Assembly: GCF_016900095.1 (NCBI RefSeq)
Contig: NZ_JACJJP010000002.1
Location: forward strand, 62,001-126,000
Length of the DNA: 64,000 nucleotides
Source: Gemmiger formicilis
GTDB taxonomy: Bacteria; Bacillota; Clostridia; Oscillospirales; Ruminococcaceae
Reading direction: 5' to 3'
Shown: piece by piece, positions 24,067 through 32,825 of the stretch
Layout: the number at the start of each line of letters is the position of its first letter
How positions within the stretch are numbered: position 1 is the stretch's first letter
Translations under genes and position numbers: made by a program
Notes under the pieces: model-generated
What the model saw: the letters and a program-made list of their open reading frames with translations, nothing else
Told to the model about the DNA's origin: nothing
Database searches by the model: none

Positions 24067-24939
24067 TCAGGTATTAAACTGTCTTTTGATACGGACGAAA
24101 ATCCGTTCAATGGTGTAGGCGACGGCGAACACCAGCAGGATGGCTACACCGGCGGTGCCGTAATCATAGCCTTGCAGGCTGTTGGAGATTACGTAACCGA
24201 TGCCGCCGGCACCCACCATACCCAGGATGGCACATTCGGAAAAGTTGGTTTCCAGGCGCATGCCGGCCCAGGCCACGATCTGGGAAAAGGCCGCCGGCAG
24301 GATGGCGTTGCAGAAGATACTCAGCCGGCTGGCACCGGTCACCTCCAGAGATTCCACCGTTTCGTCCGGGATGCTTTCAAAGCTCTGGGCAAAGGATTTG
24401 GTGAAGAAAGCGGTGGTGTGTACACACAGGCCCGCCACACCGGCTTCCGGGCCCATGCCCAGGCAGACCAGCATCAGCAGAACCCACACGGGGGTGGGCA
24501 CCGCCCGCAGAAAGGTGAAGAAGGACTGGGTCAGTACCGACAGAACTGGCAGGCGGAAGACGTTGCGGGCTGCCAGCATGCCAAAGACGATGCCCAGCAG
24601 CAGGCTGTACAGCAGAGAGAGCACAGCGATGGAGATGGTTTCCACCAGCGAGGAGAAAATCAGGTCCATGTTGGAAAAGTCCAGGTGTGCCAGATTCCAG
24701 AACACGATGCCTATATCCGGCACACGTGAAAGCATCTTGCCCCAGTCGATGCCCAGATACCACAAACTCAGCATGGCCAGCAAAGCGGTGCCAGTGAGGA
24801 AAACTGGGATAAAGGGATTGCGCTGACGGCACCGGACGGGGATGCGGCCCCGGGAATCCCGGGGGATGGCGGCTGCTTTGGCGGAAGAAACCATCGCGGG
24901 TTCGCCTGTTTCCAGGCAGGAAGACAGCTGCGGGCTCAT
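24067..24939 (-). CDS. phnE: Phosphonate ABC transporter permease (second)
   Basis: A 290-residue PhnE-type inner membrane permease with about six hydrophobic segments and the binding-protein-dependent transport motif ESLEVTGASRLSIFCNAILPA (EAA loop). GMVGAGGIGYVISNSLQGYDY is the typical PhnE C-terminal region. The ATG 24939 overlaps the stop of the preceding permease as ATGA and has AAAGGAGC upstream. It would form a heterodimer with the adjacent permease and work with PhnC and PhnD. The open frame continues further upstream, but only the ATG at 24939 fits. Confidence 0.92.
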   Translation of the reverse strand: MSPQLSSCLETGEPAMVSSAKAAAIPRDSRGRIPVRCRQRNPFIPVFLTGTALLAMLSLWYLGIDWGKMLSRVPDIGIVFWNLAHLDFSNMDLIFSSLVETISIAVLSLLYSLLLGIVFGMLAARNVFRLPVLSVLTQSFFTFLRAVPTPVWVLLMLVCLGMGPEAGVAGLCVHTTAFFTKSFAQSFESIPDETVESLEVTGASRLSIFCNAILPAAFSQIVAWAGMRLETNFSECAILGMVGAGGIGYVISNSLQGYDYGTAGVAILLVFAVAYTIERIFVRIKRQFNT

Positions 24940-25736
24940 TTCAACAGCTCCTTTCGCAGTTTGTTGGTGATCTGATCTACCGCAATGACCATGACAGCGA
25001 TCAGCAAAATGATGCTGAGGGCCACGTCGTACTGAAAGCTTTTGATGTAGGAGAAGAGGGTCAGGCCCACACCGCCGCCGCCCACCATGCCGACGATGGT
25101 GGAGGCGCGGATGTTGACTTCCACCGAGTAGAGGAACCAGGAAAGGAACCCGCTCAGGCAGGAAGGCAGGATGGCCTGGGACACCCGCTGGGGAAAGCTG
25201 GCGCCGACGGTGAGAAGGCTTTCCACACAATCCTGGGAAACATCTTCCATGGTCTCCACGAAGGCGCGTACCAGAAAGGCGAAGCTGGTGATGCACAGGG
25301 CCACAAAACTCACACCTGTACCGATGCCCAGGGAAGAGAAGAGGATGAACGCCCACACCAGGGCGGGAATGTTGCGCAGGAAAGTGGCGAAGCCGCGGAC
25401 GAATTTGGCGGCGCGGGGGAAAGGGGAAACCTTTTCACTGCCGAACAGAGAAACGAAGAAGGCCAGAATGGCGGCTACGGTGGTGGAGGACAGGGCCAGC
25501 GCCAGAGTCACCACCACGCTTTCCAGTACGCCGGGAATACGGCTTGCCTTGGGCAGGGCGGGCGGCAGAAAATCCTGGGTAATAAACTCCCAGAAAGCGC
25601 CGCTGTTGGCCGCCAGCACGCCGGGATTGAAGCCGGTGAGCAGGGTGCAGACCACAAAAAGGACCACTGCGGCAATGATAAAACCGGTGTACAGCCGTTT
25701 CAGGTCACGCGCAATCAGCGGAATCCGTCCGGTCAT
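24936..25736 (-). CDS. phnE: Phosphonate ABC transporter permease (first)
   Basis: A 266-residue PhnE-family permease. An N-terminal anchor (LYTGFIIAAVVLFVVCTLLTGF) is followed by about five more membrane segments, the EAA-type loop ESLLTVGASFPQRVSQAILPS and the GMVGGGGVGLTLFSYIKSFQYD C-terminal signature. The 5' end overlaps phnC by 32 bases and the 3' end overlaps the second permease by 4, so the three are translationally coupled. Two separate permeases rather than one duplicated gene is common for phosphonate transporters in Firmicutes. Confidence 0.92.
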   Translation of the reverse strand: MTGRIPLIARDLKRLYTGFIIAAVVLFVVCTLLTGFNPGVLAANSGAFWEFITQDFLPPALPKASRIPGVLESVVVTLALALSSTTVAAILAFFVSLFGSEKVSPFPRAAKFVRGFATFLRNIPALVWAFILFSSLGIGTGVSFVALCITSFAFLVRAFVETMEDVSQDCVESLLTVGASFPQRVSQAILPSCLSGFLSWFLYSVEVNIRASTIVGMVGGGGVGLTLFSYIKSFQYDVALSIILLIAVMVIAVDQITNKLRKELLK

Positions 25737-26511
25737 TTGCCTTCCCTCCCATCATCAGATTTTCCCGCGCGGTACCATAGATGCGTTCGATCACGTCCGG
25801 GGTCAGTTCGGCGGGCGGACCGTCAAACACGACTTGACCTTTGCTCAGGCCGATGATGCGGGTGGAATACTGCATGGCCACGTCAAGCTGGTGCAGGTTG
25901 ACCAGGCAGGCAATGTTGCGCTTGGCGGTCATGGTGCGCAGCAGATCCATGATGGTTTTGGCGCTGGAAGGGTCCAGCGAGGCGATGGGTTCGTCGCACA
26001 GAAGAAGTTTGGGCTGCTGCATGATGGCGCGGGCGATGCCCACCCGCTGTTTTTGTCCGCCCGAAAGATCGGAGGCACGGTTGTAGGCAAAGTCCTGCAG
26101 GCCCAGTTCCTCCAGCAGTTCCAGGGCGCGGCGCTTGTCCTCTTCGCTGTACAGGCCCAGGATGCCTTTCATGCCCGGCATATAACCCAGACGGCCGTGC
26201 AGTACGTTCTGCAGCACCGACAGGCTGTACACCAGATTGTAGTTCTGGAAGATCATGCCTACCTTGCGGCGCAGGGCACGCAGGTCCCGCCCGTGCTGAC
26301 GGGACACATTCTCACCGTCCAGCCAGACAGTACCGCCGCTGATGGGGATCAGGGCATTGATGGCCCGCAGCAGGGTGGATTTGCCCGACCCGGAAGGTCC
26401 GATGACCGAGATGAATTCACCTTCGGATACGGTCAGATTGATCCCTTGCAGCGCATGCACGCCGTTGGGGTAGTTCTTGGTCACATTGTCAAAGCGTAAA
26501 AACGGTTCCAT
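25705..26511 (-). CDS. phnC: Phosphonate ABC transporter ATP-binding protein
   Basis: A 268-residue ABC ATPase: Walker A GPSGSGKST near residue 39, Q-loop MIFQNYNLV, signature LSGGQKQRVGIARAI, Walker B LLLCDEPIASLD and the switch histidine in CLVNLHQLDVA. NLVYSLSVLQNVLHGRLGY is typical of PhnC. ATG 26511 lies 8 bases after CAGGAG, 27 bases from the phnD stop. It energises the two PhnE permeases. Phosphonate rather than phosphite specificity is inferred from the phnX gene in the same operon. Confidence 0.93.
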   Translation of the reverse strand: MEPFLRFDNVTKNYPNGVHALQGINLTVSEGEFISVIGPSGSGKSTLLRAINALIPISGGTVWLDGENVSRQHGRDLRALRRKVGMIFQNYNLVYSLSVLQNVLHGRLGYMPGMKGILGLYSEEDKRRALELLEELGLQDFAYNRASDLSGGQKQRVGIARAIMQQPKLLLCDEPIASLDPSSAKTIMDLLRTMTAKRNIACLVNLHQLDVAMQYSTRIIGLSKGQVVFDGPPAELTPDVIERIYGTARENLMMGGKANDRTDSADCA

Positions 26512-26537
26512 AGCAAATTCTCCTGCCGCGGGGCTGC

Positions 26538-27476
26538 TCAAAATTCGTTGATGATCTTGTTCAGTTCGATGATGTCTTCGTAGTCGCTCATATCACAGGC
26601 CACAAAGCGGGCGCCGGGGACCTTGATCACGTCGGTGAAGTACTGTTCGTTGTCGTAGGTGGTCAGGAATTCCACCAGCTTGTCCCGGGTCTCCTGGTCC
26701 ACGTGTTCGGCCACCACCACGGCTTCGGCGGGGATGGCAGCGGATTCATGGATGATCTTGATGTCACTTTCGGCAGCGTTGCCGTTGGCGATCTCGGAAG
26801 CCAGAATCTGGTCGGAGATGGGCACCACGTCCACATCGCCCTTGATGACGGCCTGCAGACCGGCCTGATGAGAACCGGAGAAGCTCACGGCCTCAAAGAA
26901 GTCGCCGTTGGTGTGCAGCTTGTCGGAATTCAGCTCCTCGTCGGGGAAAGCCTGGATGATCTCGGCGGTGGGGACCAGGTTGCCGGAGGTGGAATCCGGG
27001 TCCACAAAGGCCATGGTCTTGCCCTTGATGTCCTCAATGGAGTTGATGTCCTCATTGGCGCTGCTGGTGATGAGAACCGAGTGATAGATGGCCTTTTCGG
27101 GGTCGCCGTCCTCCGCCTTCATGACGATGGGCTCCAGATCGGTGCGTTCCACGCCCAGGGCCAGGGCCTGGGAACCCATATAGGCCATGTCGGCGCTGCC
27201 GGTGCGCAGGGCCTCGATAATGGCGTTGTAGTCGCTGGCCTGGATCTCTTCCACCTCGCAGCCCAGCACAGCGCTCAGATCGTCAGCCAGGCCGTTGCGG
27301 GCGTCGGCGGCTTCGGTGTTGGATTCGTTGGGGGCATAGGCGATGGTGAAAACCCCATCCTCACCGCCGGGGCCGGTTTCGCCGGCAGCGGTGCTGTCGG
27401 TGCCGCCGCAGCCCGCCAGGGCAGCGGTCATCATAGCGGCCAGGGTCAGGGCGAACAGTTTGGTTTTGCGGTTCAT
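26538..27476 (-). CDS. phnD: Phosphonate-binding lipoprotein
   Basis: A 312-residue periplasmic-type binding protein anchored as a lipoprotein. The signal peptide ends in the lipobox LAGC near residue 22, followed by an acidic/glycine linker. GVFTIAYAPNES, DYNAIIEALRTGSADMAYMGSQA and the DPDSTSGNLVP motif are characteristic of PhnD/PtxB-type phosphonate or phosphite receptors. ATG 27476 is preceded by AAAGGAG at a somewhat long spacing; an in-frame GTG four codons earlier overlaps that site. It follows the iron alcohol dehydrogenase gene by 19 bases. Confidence 0.93.
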   Translation of the reverse strand: MNRKTKLFALTLAAMMTAALAGCGGTDSTAAGETGPGGEDGVFTIAYAPNESNTEAADARNGLADDLSAVLGCEVEEIQASDYNAIIEALRTGSADMAYMGSQALALGVERTDLEPIVMKAEDGDPEKAIYHSVLITSSANEDINSIEDIKGKTMAFVDPDSTSGNLVPTAEIIQAFPDEELNSDKLHTNGDFFEAVSFSGSHQAGLQAVIKGDVDVVPISDQILASEIANGNAAESDIKIIHESAAIPAEAVVVAEHVDQETRDKLVEFLTTYDNEQYFTDVIKVPGARFVACDMSDYEDIIELNKIINEF

Positions 27477-27495
27477 AATGCAGCACACTCCTTTG

Positions 27496-28647
27496 TCAGC
27501 GCATACAGGGCACGGCGTCCATGCAGTAAATGGATTCCAGCATGGCTTCGATGCAGTCGGGGGTGAGGGTCACGGGGTTGTTGTCGGCCCGGCCTTTGGT
27601 GATGCCCAACCCGGCCAGGTGGGCCAGGTCACTGTGGACAACGCCCCAGCCTTCCAGCGAGGCGGGCTGGGCGGACCGGATGAGCAGCCCGGCAATCCGG
27701 CGCTGCAGCATTGCGGCGCTGTTTACACCCAGAGCGTCCATCAGGGCATCCGGGTCCTGTACGGCGGGGGCGTTCAGGGCCAGGACCGGGGCCAGCAGAA
27801 GAGCCACCGCCGCACCATGGGGGATGCCGTAGTGCATGGTCAGCGGGTAGGAGATAGAATGGCAGGCCGTGGTTTTGGTGTTGCTGAAAGCCAGCCCGGC
27901 CAGCATACTGCCCCGGGCCATGGCGTCGTGGGCTTCGATGCTGCCGGAGAACAGGTCATCAATGTTGCCCATGATGGTGCGGATGGCTTCCAGCGCCAGC
28001 GCACGGGAAACGGCATTGGTGCTGCGGGCCCAATAGCTTTCCACCGCATGGGCCACGGCGTCCAGCGCGGAGGAGACAGCCAGCCGTACCGGCATGCCCT
28101 GGGCCAGTTCCGGGTCCACCAGGGCGGCCCAGGCGTAGTTCTCCTTGCTTTCCAGCGAGCGCTTGGCATCCTGCTCGGGGTCCCAGATAGTGGCCCAGCA
28201 GGTTACCTCGCTGCCGGTGCCGGCGGTGGTGGGGACCCCGATCCAGCGGGCGGCGGGTTTCAGCCCGCCTGCGGCGATGCGCGCCCGCAGATCGTCGGTG
28301 TCTTTCAGAGGGCAGCCGTACAGGCAGCACAGGGACTTGGCCACGTCCAGGATGGTGCCGCCGCCCACGCCGATCACAACATTGGGGGCAAAGTCGCGGG
28401 TGGACTCCCAGGTGTCGAAGAGTTGTTCCACCGTGGGGTTGGAAGCGGTGAACACCAGGCTGCGGCCTTCAAATTCGCAGCCCGGCGCCAATAAGGCGGC
28501 CAGAACGGGATGCTGCAGGGCTTCTTCGCTCCAGGCAATCACCAGTACCCGGCGCTGGTCCTGAGGCAGCTTGTGCAGCAGTTCGGGCAGCCGGGCCAGA
28601 CAGCCGGGACCCTGGATGGTCTGTACGGGATTAAAGTAGCAGTTCAC
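27496..28647 (-). CDS. Iron-containing alcohol dehydrogenase, probably phosphonoacetaldehyde or acetaldehyde reductase
   Basis: A 383-residue group III iron alcohol dehydrogenase. The nucleotide-binding GVGGGTILDVAKSL, the PTTAGTGSEVT segment and metal ligands in LDAVAHAVESYW (Asp, His) and HSISYPLTMHYGIPHGAA (two His) are all present, so the enzyme should be active. Its ATG overlaps the phnX stop (ATGA). In this context it may reduce phosphonoacetaldehyde to 2-hydroxyethylphosphonate or the acetaldehyde released by PhnX to ethanol. The sequence alone does not decide between them. Confidence 0.85.
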   Translation of the reverse strand: MNCYFNPVQTIQGPGCLARLPELLHKLPQDQRRVLVIAWSEEALQHPVLAALLAPGCEFEGRSLVFTASNPTVEQLFDTWESTRDFAPNVVIGVGGGTILDVAKSLCCLYGCPLKDTDDLRARIAAGGLKPAARWIGVPTTAGTGSEVTCWATIWDPEQDAKRSLESKENYAWAALVDPELAQGMPVRLAVSSALDAVAHAVESYWARSTNAVSRALALEAIRTIMGNIDDLFSGSIEAHDAMARGSMLAGLAFSNTKTTACHSISYPLTMHYGIPHGAAVALLLAPVLALNAPAVQDPDALMDALGVNSAAMLQRRIAGLLIRSAQPASLEGWGVVHSDLAHLAGLGITKGRADNNPVTLTPDCIEAMLESIYCMDAVPCMR

Positions 28648-29462
28648 AGCGCAGCCACCTCCCCATGGGCCAGACGGCGGTTCAGTTCCTCGATGGCAGC
28701 GGGCAGGTCGCGGATGGAGTCGATGACCAGGTCGGCACCGGCTTCGATGTAGCGCTGGGAGGCGTCAGCCTTGCGGGCGGCCAGTTCTTCGGCAGGCATG
28801 GCAGCGTATTCTTCTGGGGTCAGACCCAGCAGGTTGGAACCGGTCAGGATACCGATGCTGAAAGCCCCGGCGTTTTTGCCTTCCCGCATGTCCACCGTCG
28901 TATCACCCACTTTGACCACATGGCAGGGGGGATAGACATTCATCCGGTGCATACATTCAAACAACATGAAGGGGCTGGGGCGGCCAATGCCGGTGGCGTC
29001 GGGGGTCACCACACAGTCGGGAGTGTAACCGCCGGCGGCGGCGCGGGGCAGAACCTCCTGCATCATCCAGTCATTGTAGCCGGTGGTGGAACCGATCTTC
29101 AGACCGGCCTTGCGCAGAGCCTCTACTGTTTCCACAACGCCTTCCATAGGATCGCTGCGTTCCGCCACCACCTGGTGCAGGGTGTCCTCAAATTTCCGGT
29201 ACAGGGCATCCACATCCTCCTCATACCAGGGGCGGCCGTACTGGCCCTGCCATTGGTTGCGGCCGGATTCGCAGGAAAGCAGTTCCCGGATGTGGGCTTT
29301 CTTTTCCAGCCCCATGGGGCGGTTGATCTCTTCCTTGGTCAGATGCAGACCGGCCGCGCTGAAAACGCGGTCGAATACCTCGCTGGGAGCACTGGAACCG
29401 TAGTCCACCGTTGTGCCAGCCCAGTCAAAAACAACCAATTCGATTTTGTTATTGGTATCCAT
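28644..29462 (-). CDS. phnX: Phosphonoacetaldehyde hydrolase
   Basis: A 272-residue HAD-superfamily hydrolase that splits phosphonoacetaldehyde into acetaldehyde and phosphate through a Schiff base. The nucleophilic Asp is in VVFDWAGTTVDYG, the Schiff-base lysine region is MGLEKKAHIREL near residue 50, and the C-terminal HAD motif HVVKVGDTTVDM is intact. ATG 29462 follows AGAGG; longer frames cross the promoter. It is the first gene of a six-gene operon with the dehydrogenase and phnDCEE. The transaminase PhnW, needed to make its substrate from 2-aminoethylphosphonate, is not nearby. Confidence 0.93.
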   Translation of the reverse strand: MDTNNKIELVVFDWAGTTVDYGSSAPSEVFDRVFSAAGLHLTKEEINRPMGLEKKAHIRELLSCESGRNQWQGQYGRPWYEEDVDALYRKFEDTLHQVVAERSDPMEGVVETVEALRKAGLKIGSTTGYNDWMMQEVLPRAAAGGYTPDCVVTPDATGIGRPSPFMLFECMHRMNVYPPCHVVKVGDTTVDMREGKNAGAFSIGILTGSNLLGLTPEEYAAMPAEELAARKADASQRYIEAGADLVIDSIRDLPAAIEELNRRLAHGEVAAL

Positions 29463-29529
29463 CAGGAGCACCTCTTGTTCAATTACATTCTTTTGCAGTT
29501 GAGTGCGGCTTTTTGCTGGCCACAGCTGC

Positions 29530-29557
29530 ATTATACGCTGCAAAATGCAGCATCATC
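29530..29557 (-). promoter_or_regulatory. Promoter and candidate operator of the phnX operon
   Basis: On the minus strand TTGATG and TATAAT (29535-29530) are about 18 bases apart. The spacer contains the perfect palindrome GCTGCA-AAA-TGCAGC (29537-29551), well placed as the operator of the DeoR-type regulator encoded upstream. Confidence 0.65.
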
Positions 29558-29582
29558 AAGCAAGAGGCGGCAAAGAATCTGT

Positions 29583-29640
29583 AAAAAAGCCGTAAGAGCG
29601 TTTCCGGCACGAAGCACAGAAAAGCTCTTACGGCGTAAAA
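29583..29640 (-). terminator. Terminator between the DeoR regulator and phnX
   Basis: GCCGTAAGAGC and GCTCTTACGGC form an 11-bp stem around a ~26-base loop, with a run of six T on the minus strand; it separates the regulator transcript from the phnX operon. Confidence 0.75.
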
Positions 29641-29648
29641 CGGCAATA

Positions 29649-30407
29649 TCACAGGATGCGGATGCCTTTTTTCTGATATTTTTCCCGGATTTCCGGGGGA
29701 ACGTGGTCATCCATGACCACAAAATCCACCTGTTCGAGGGCAAGGACCTTTCGCTTGGAGCATTGCCCCAATTTGCTGGAATCCATGACTGCCACCACCT
29801 GGCGGCCTTGTGCAGCCAGCAGCTGAATGACACCAACTTCGTTCATCCGGAAATCGGTAAAGCCGTCCTTGTAGTTGAGGGCATTGATGGAAAGCAGGAC
29901 CAAGTCGGGGTAGAACTGTCCGAAGCTCTGCTCACAAAGACTGCCGTATGTGGAGCGTTCCTGGGGGTCCAGCATGCCGCCCACGGCAATGACCCGGATG
30001 GTGGGGGACTGCATCAGCACATTGAGGGCTGCGCAGTTGTTGGTCACAACGGTGCAGCGCAGACCGGCAGCCACCATCTCCTGGGCGACGATGGTGTTGG
30101 TGGTACCGGAGTTCAGCGCTACCACATCTTTCTCCTTGATATAAGAAAGGGCTTTGCGGGCAGCTTCCCGTTTGAGGTCGCTGTGGATGATCTCCCGCCC
30201 CGTAAAATCGGAAAACAGAACCCGGGATTCCGGCAGGCAGGCGCCGCCGCGCACGCAGCGGATGTGCCCGCTCTGCTCCATGGTCTTGAGGTCCCGGCGC
30301 ACGGTATCTACGGAAATATGCAGCTGGCGGCTCAGCTCGCTGACCTTGACGGTGGACTGAAGTTGAAGCTGCTGCAAAATATAATTTTCTCGTTCCTGAT
30401 ACAGCAC
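29649..30407 (-). CDS. DeoR-family regulator of the phosphonate operon
   Basis: A 252-residue DeoR-type repressor. The N-terminal helix-turn-helix (QSTVKVSELSRQLHISVDTVRRDLKTMEQSGHIRCVRGGA) and the C-terminal sugar-phosphate-type sensor domain (VVALNSGTTNTIVAQEM, VIAVGGMLDPQERSTYG) are complete. I choose GTG 30407 with GAGGGAG 6 bases upstream; the longer frame has no site. Being transcribed in the same direction and separated from phnX by a terminator and an operator-like palindrome suggests it senses a phosphonate degradation intermediate. Confidence 0.88.
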   Translation of the reverse strand: MLYQERENYILQQLQLQSTVKVSELSRQLHISVDTVRRDLKTMEQSGHIRCVRGGACLPESRVLFSDFTGREIIHSDLKREAARKALSYIKEKDVVALNSGTTNTIVAQEMVAAGLRCTVVTNNCAALNVLMQSPTIRVIAVGGMLDPQERSTYGSLCEQSFGQFYPDLVLLSINALNYKDGFTDFRMNEVGVIQLLAAQGRQVVAVMDSSKLGQCSKRKVLALEQVDFVVMDDHVPPEIREKYQKKGIRIL

Positions 30408-31030
30408 TTGGCGCTCCCTCACTTTGCGGCAATTTGCTGTTTTTATCCTACAAGATTTTTTATGTGATTGCAAGGGGAGGAGCAAAGGTTGGCAAAGCAA
30501 AACGGGTAGATGCTGATTGAACCAGACAACGCTGGCTTTGATATGAACGCCGCCTGCCTATTAATGGTATGGCGAAACAGGGAAAAAGGCTATTAATGGC
30601 AGGGAGGCCTTCTGAAAAAAGAGAATAGAGTGGTGATTTTGGAGCGACCCGGAATGCGGGATAGAGTAATTTATCCGCTCATTAATTCAATAACGCTCAA
30701 AGTTGTGTAATGGCCGGAAGTACGAATCTATTTCTACAGGATATCAACCGGTTTTTTAGGCTTCTAATTATTTGCTAATTATGATTATTAGAATAATGAT
30801 TAGAAAAAGCTGGGCCTTGTTATACAGACTTCGCCAATCATTCAAAGTTATACTTACAATAAATGGCGACATAGATTGATTCTTTGGCGGATTTCTTCAG
30901 AAAATAGATGATAAAGAGTAATAATACAATAAGAAGATAACATGTTATTGTATAATCACATAAAATATGTTATTATTAAAAAAATGTTATTAGCGAAATT
31001 GAATTCGTAGAGTAAAAGGGAGGAGCATCT
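30408..31030. other. AT-rich intergenic region with repeated ATGTTATT motifs
   Basis: No gene is seen. The stretch is much richer in A/T than the surrounding DNA. ATGTTATT occurs at 30942, 30967 and 30984, the first inside the palindrome ATAACATGTTAT, beside TATAAT at 30951-30956. These are plausible autoregulatory sites of the AbiE-like pair that follows. CTATTAATGG is also repeated near 30556 and 30590. Confidence 0.5.
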
Positions 31031-31990
31031 ATGGAGTCGATCCAACTGGAACAAATGCTCGGCATTCCGATTCAGATAACTCCTTGGGAGGGAAAAAATC
31101 AGCTCCCGCTGTACTTGGTATACGGAAGAAACTTTGATGTTGTTTCGACTGGTTCTGTCAAGTTTATGCTGGTGACTATGCAGTTGGATGGAAGGTTTAA
31201 CATCCAGCAGATTGCCGGACAGGTGGAAAAAATAGCAAAGGCAGCAAATATGACGGTGGCTCTGAACCTATCAAGCATGACACCATACCAGCGCAAGGCT
31301 ATGACAGAGAAGGGGATTCCTTTTATTATGTTGCCTAACCAGGTGTATCTGCCTTTTCTGAGCATTAGTTTGCGAAAGCATGCGTTTAGAAAAGAAAGCG
31401 TGTCCTATGGACGACTTCAGGCAACGGCGCAACAAGTATTTCTGTATCTGTTTTACCACAGAACATCGCTTGGAATTAGTAAGAGCAATCTGGCAGAACA
31501 GTTGAACCTGACCAGAACCAGTATTACCCGGGCGATAGAACAGTTAGATGCGCTAGGAGTATTGCAAAAAAGAGATAGTCTGCGCAGTCCGATATTGTTG
31601 AATCCAATGGCAGACCTAAAGAAAATTGTCCAAGAAGATCTGATTGATCCAGTACAGAAACGGGTGGTAATCCGAAGCCAGGATCTACCGGACGCCGTGT
31701 GGCTTGCAGGAGAAAGCTGTTTGTCAGAGTACTCGATGCTGAATCCTCCGCATATGGAGGTATACGCTTGTGATAAAAAGAAAATCTCTGCGCAGGCTTT
31801 TACGGTGGTGGACCCGGTGTGGGAGAACACGGATGGTTGTGTCCAGCTGGAATTGTGGAAATATTCACCTGAACCATTTGCCAAAAAAGGAAGAGTTGAT
31901 AAAATTTCTTTGTACTGCTCTTTAAGGCGGAGCACGGATGAAAGAGTTCAAGGAGAACTGGAAATGATGCTGGAGGAAATAGAATGGTAA
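31031..31990 (+). CDS. AbiEi-like antitoxin/regulator with central winged helix
   Basis: A 319-residue protein not closely matched to a named family by eye. Residues ~135-190 form a MarR-like winged helix (LGISKSNLAEQLNLTRTSITRAIEQLDALGVLQK). The N-terminal part is an alpha/beta domain, and the C-terminal third (VDPVWENTDGCVQLELWKY) resembles the antitoxin domain seen upstream of AbiEii toxins. Its stop overlaps the start of a nucleotidyltransferase gene by 7 bases, the standard AbiEi-AbiEii arrangement. GGGAGGAG precedes the ATG. Low GC marks it as recently acquired. Confidence 0.65.
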   Translation: MESIQLEQMLGIPIQITPWEGKNQLPLYLVYGRNFDVVSTGSVKFMLVTMQLDGRFNIQQIAGQVEKIAKAANMTVALNLSSMTPYQRKAMTEKGIPFIMLPNQVYLPFLSISLRKHAFRKESVSYGRLQATAQQVFLYLFYHRTSLGISKSNLAEQLNLTRTSITRAIEQLDALGVLQKRDSLRSPILLNPMADLKKIVQEDLIDPVQKRVVIRSQDLPDAVWLAGESCLSEYSMLNPPHMEVYACDKKKISAQAFTVVDPVWENTDGCVQLELWKYSPEPFAKKGRVDKISLYCSLRRSTDERVQGELEMMLEEIEW

Positions 31991-32730
31991 AGGGTATGAA
32001 ATCATTTGTGGAACAGTTCCGAGAGTTTCCCGATTGCTATACGGTCATTGGCGGTGCGGCCTGTGATGTACTGTTGACGGAAGCTGGTTTGGATTTTCGT
32101 GCTACGAAAGATATTGATATGATTCTTGTGTTGGAGGGCGATTTCCCAGGATTCGGGCACAAGTTCTGGGAATACATCAAGATGGGTGGATATCGCTGCG
32201 GCTGGAAAAATAGCGAGTCGGTTCATTTTTACCGCTTCACGGAACCGCAGAGGCCGGATTTCCCGGTTCAGATGGAGCTGTTTTCCCGTAACCCGGATTA
32301 CCACCTTGAAACACCGCAGGGCATCATACCAATCCATATTGATGATGAGACCTCAAGTCTTTCCGCTATCCTACTGGATGATAATTACTACAGGTTGATG
32401 ATGCAGGGGCGTACGCAGGTTGAGGGAGTTACACTCTTGGGAGCAGAATGTTTAATCCCTTTCAAAATGTACGCTTGGCTGGATTTGCGTCGCAGAAAAG
32501 AAGCAGGTGAACATGTAAACAGTCACGATTTTCGAAAGCACAAGCTGGATGTCTTTAGACTGCTACAGATCGTTCCGCAGAATGCGAAAATTGATGTCGG
32601 AAATGTAATTCAAGCAGATATAGCCGAATTCCTGAAGAGAATGGAAGAGGAAAATTTAAATCTGGAACAGATTGGTGTCCCGATGAGTAAGGAAGAAGCT
32701 TTTGAGCAGCTTCGTAGGATGTACTTATAA
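31984..32730 (+). CDS. AbiEii-like nucleotidyltransferase toxin
   Basis: A 248-residue protein with a minimal nucleotidyltransferase core: VIGGAACDVLL (GG at 23-24) followed by the catalytic FRATKDIDMIL (TKDID at 41-45), matching the GG...DxD pattern of AbiEii/type IV toxins. The lysine-rich LIPFKMYAWLDLRRR helix near residue 160 resembles the second AbiEii motif. It is translationally coupled to the wHTH gene upstream. Expected role: bacteriostatic toxin giving abortive phage defence or island maintenance, by analogy only. AT-rich like its partner. Confidence 0.7.
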   Translation: MVKGMKSFVEQFREFPDCYTVIGGAACDVLLTEAGLDFRATKDIDMILVLEGDFPGFGHKFWEYIKMGGYRCGWKNSESVHFYRFTEPQRPDFPVQMELFSRNPDYHLETPQGIIPIHIDDETSSLSAILLDDNYYRLMMQGRTQVEGVTLLGAECLIPFKMYAWLDLRRRKEAGEHVNSHDFRKHKLDVFRLLQIVPQNAKIDVGNVIQADIAEFLKRMEEENLNLEQIGVPMSKEEAFEQLRRMYL

Positions 32731-32769
32731 TAAAGTGGTTTTGGGTAGTTGTAGCAAAGAATGATTGTG

Positions 32770-32811
32770 AAAAATGCATGGCAGCATTATTATGCGGCCA
32801 TGCATTTTTGG
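32770..32811. terminator. Bidirectional terminator
   Basis: AAAATGCATGGC (32771-32782) pairs with GCCATGCATTTTT (32797-32809), A/T tracts on both sides, between converging genes. Confidence 0.85.
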
Positions 32812-32825
32812 CAGAGTAGAATGGA

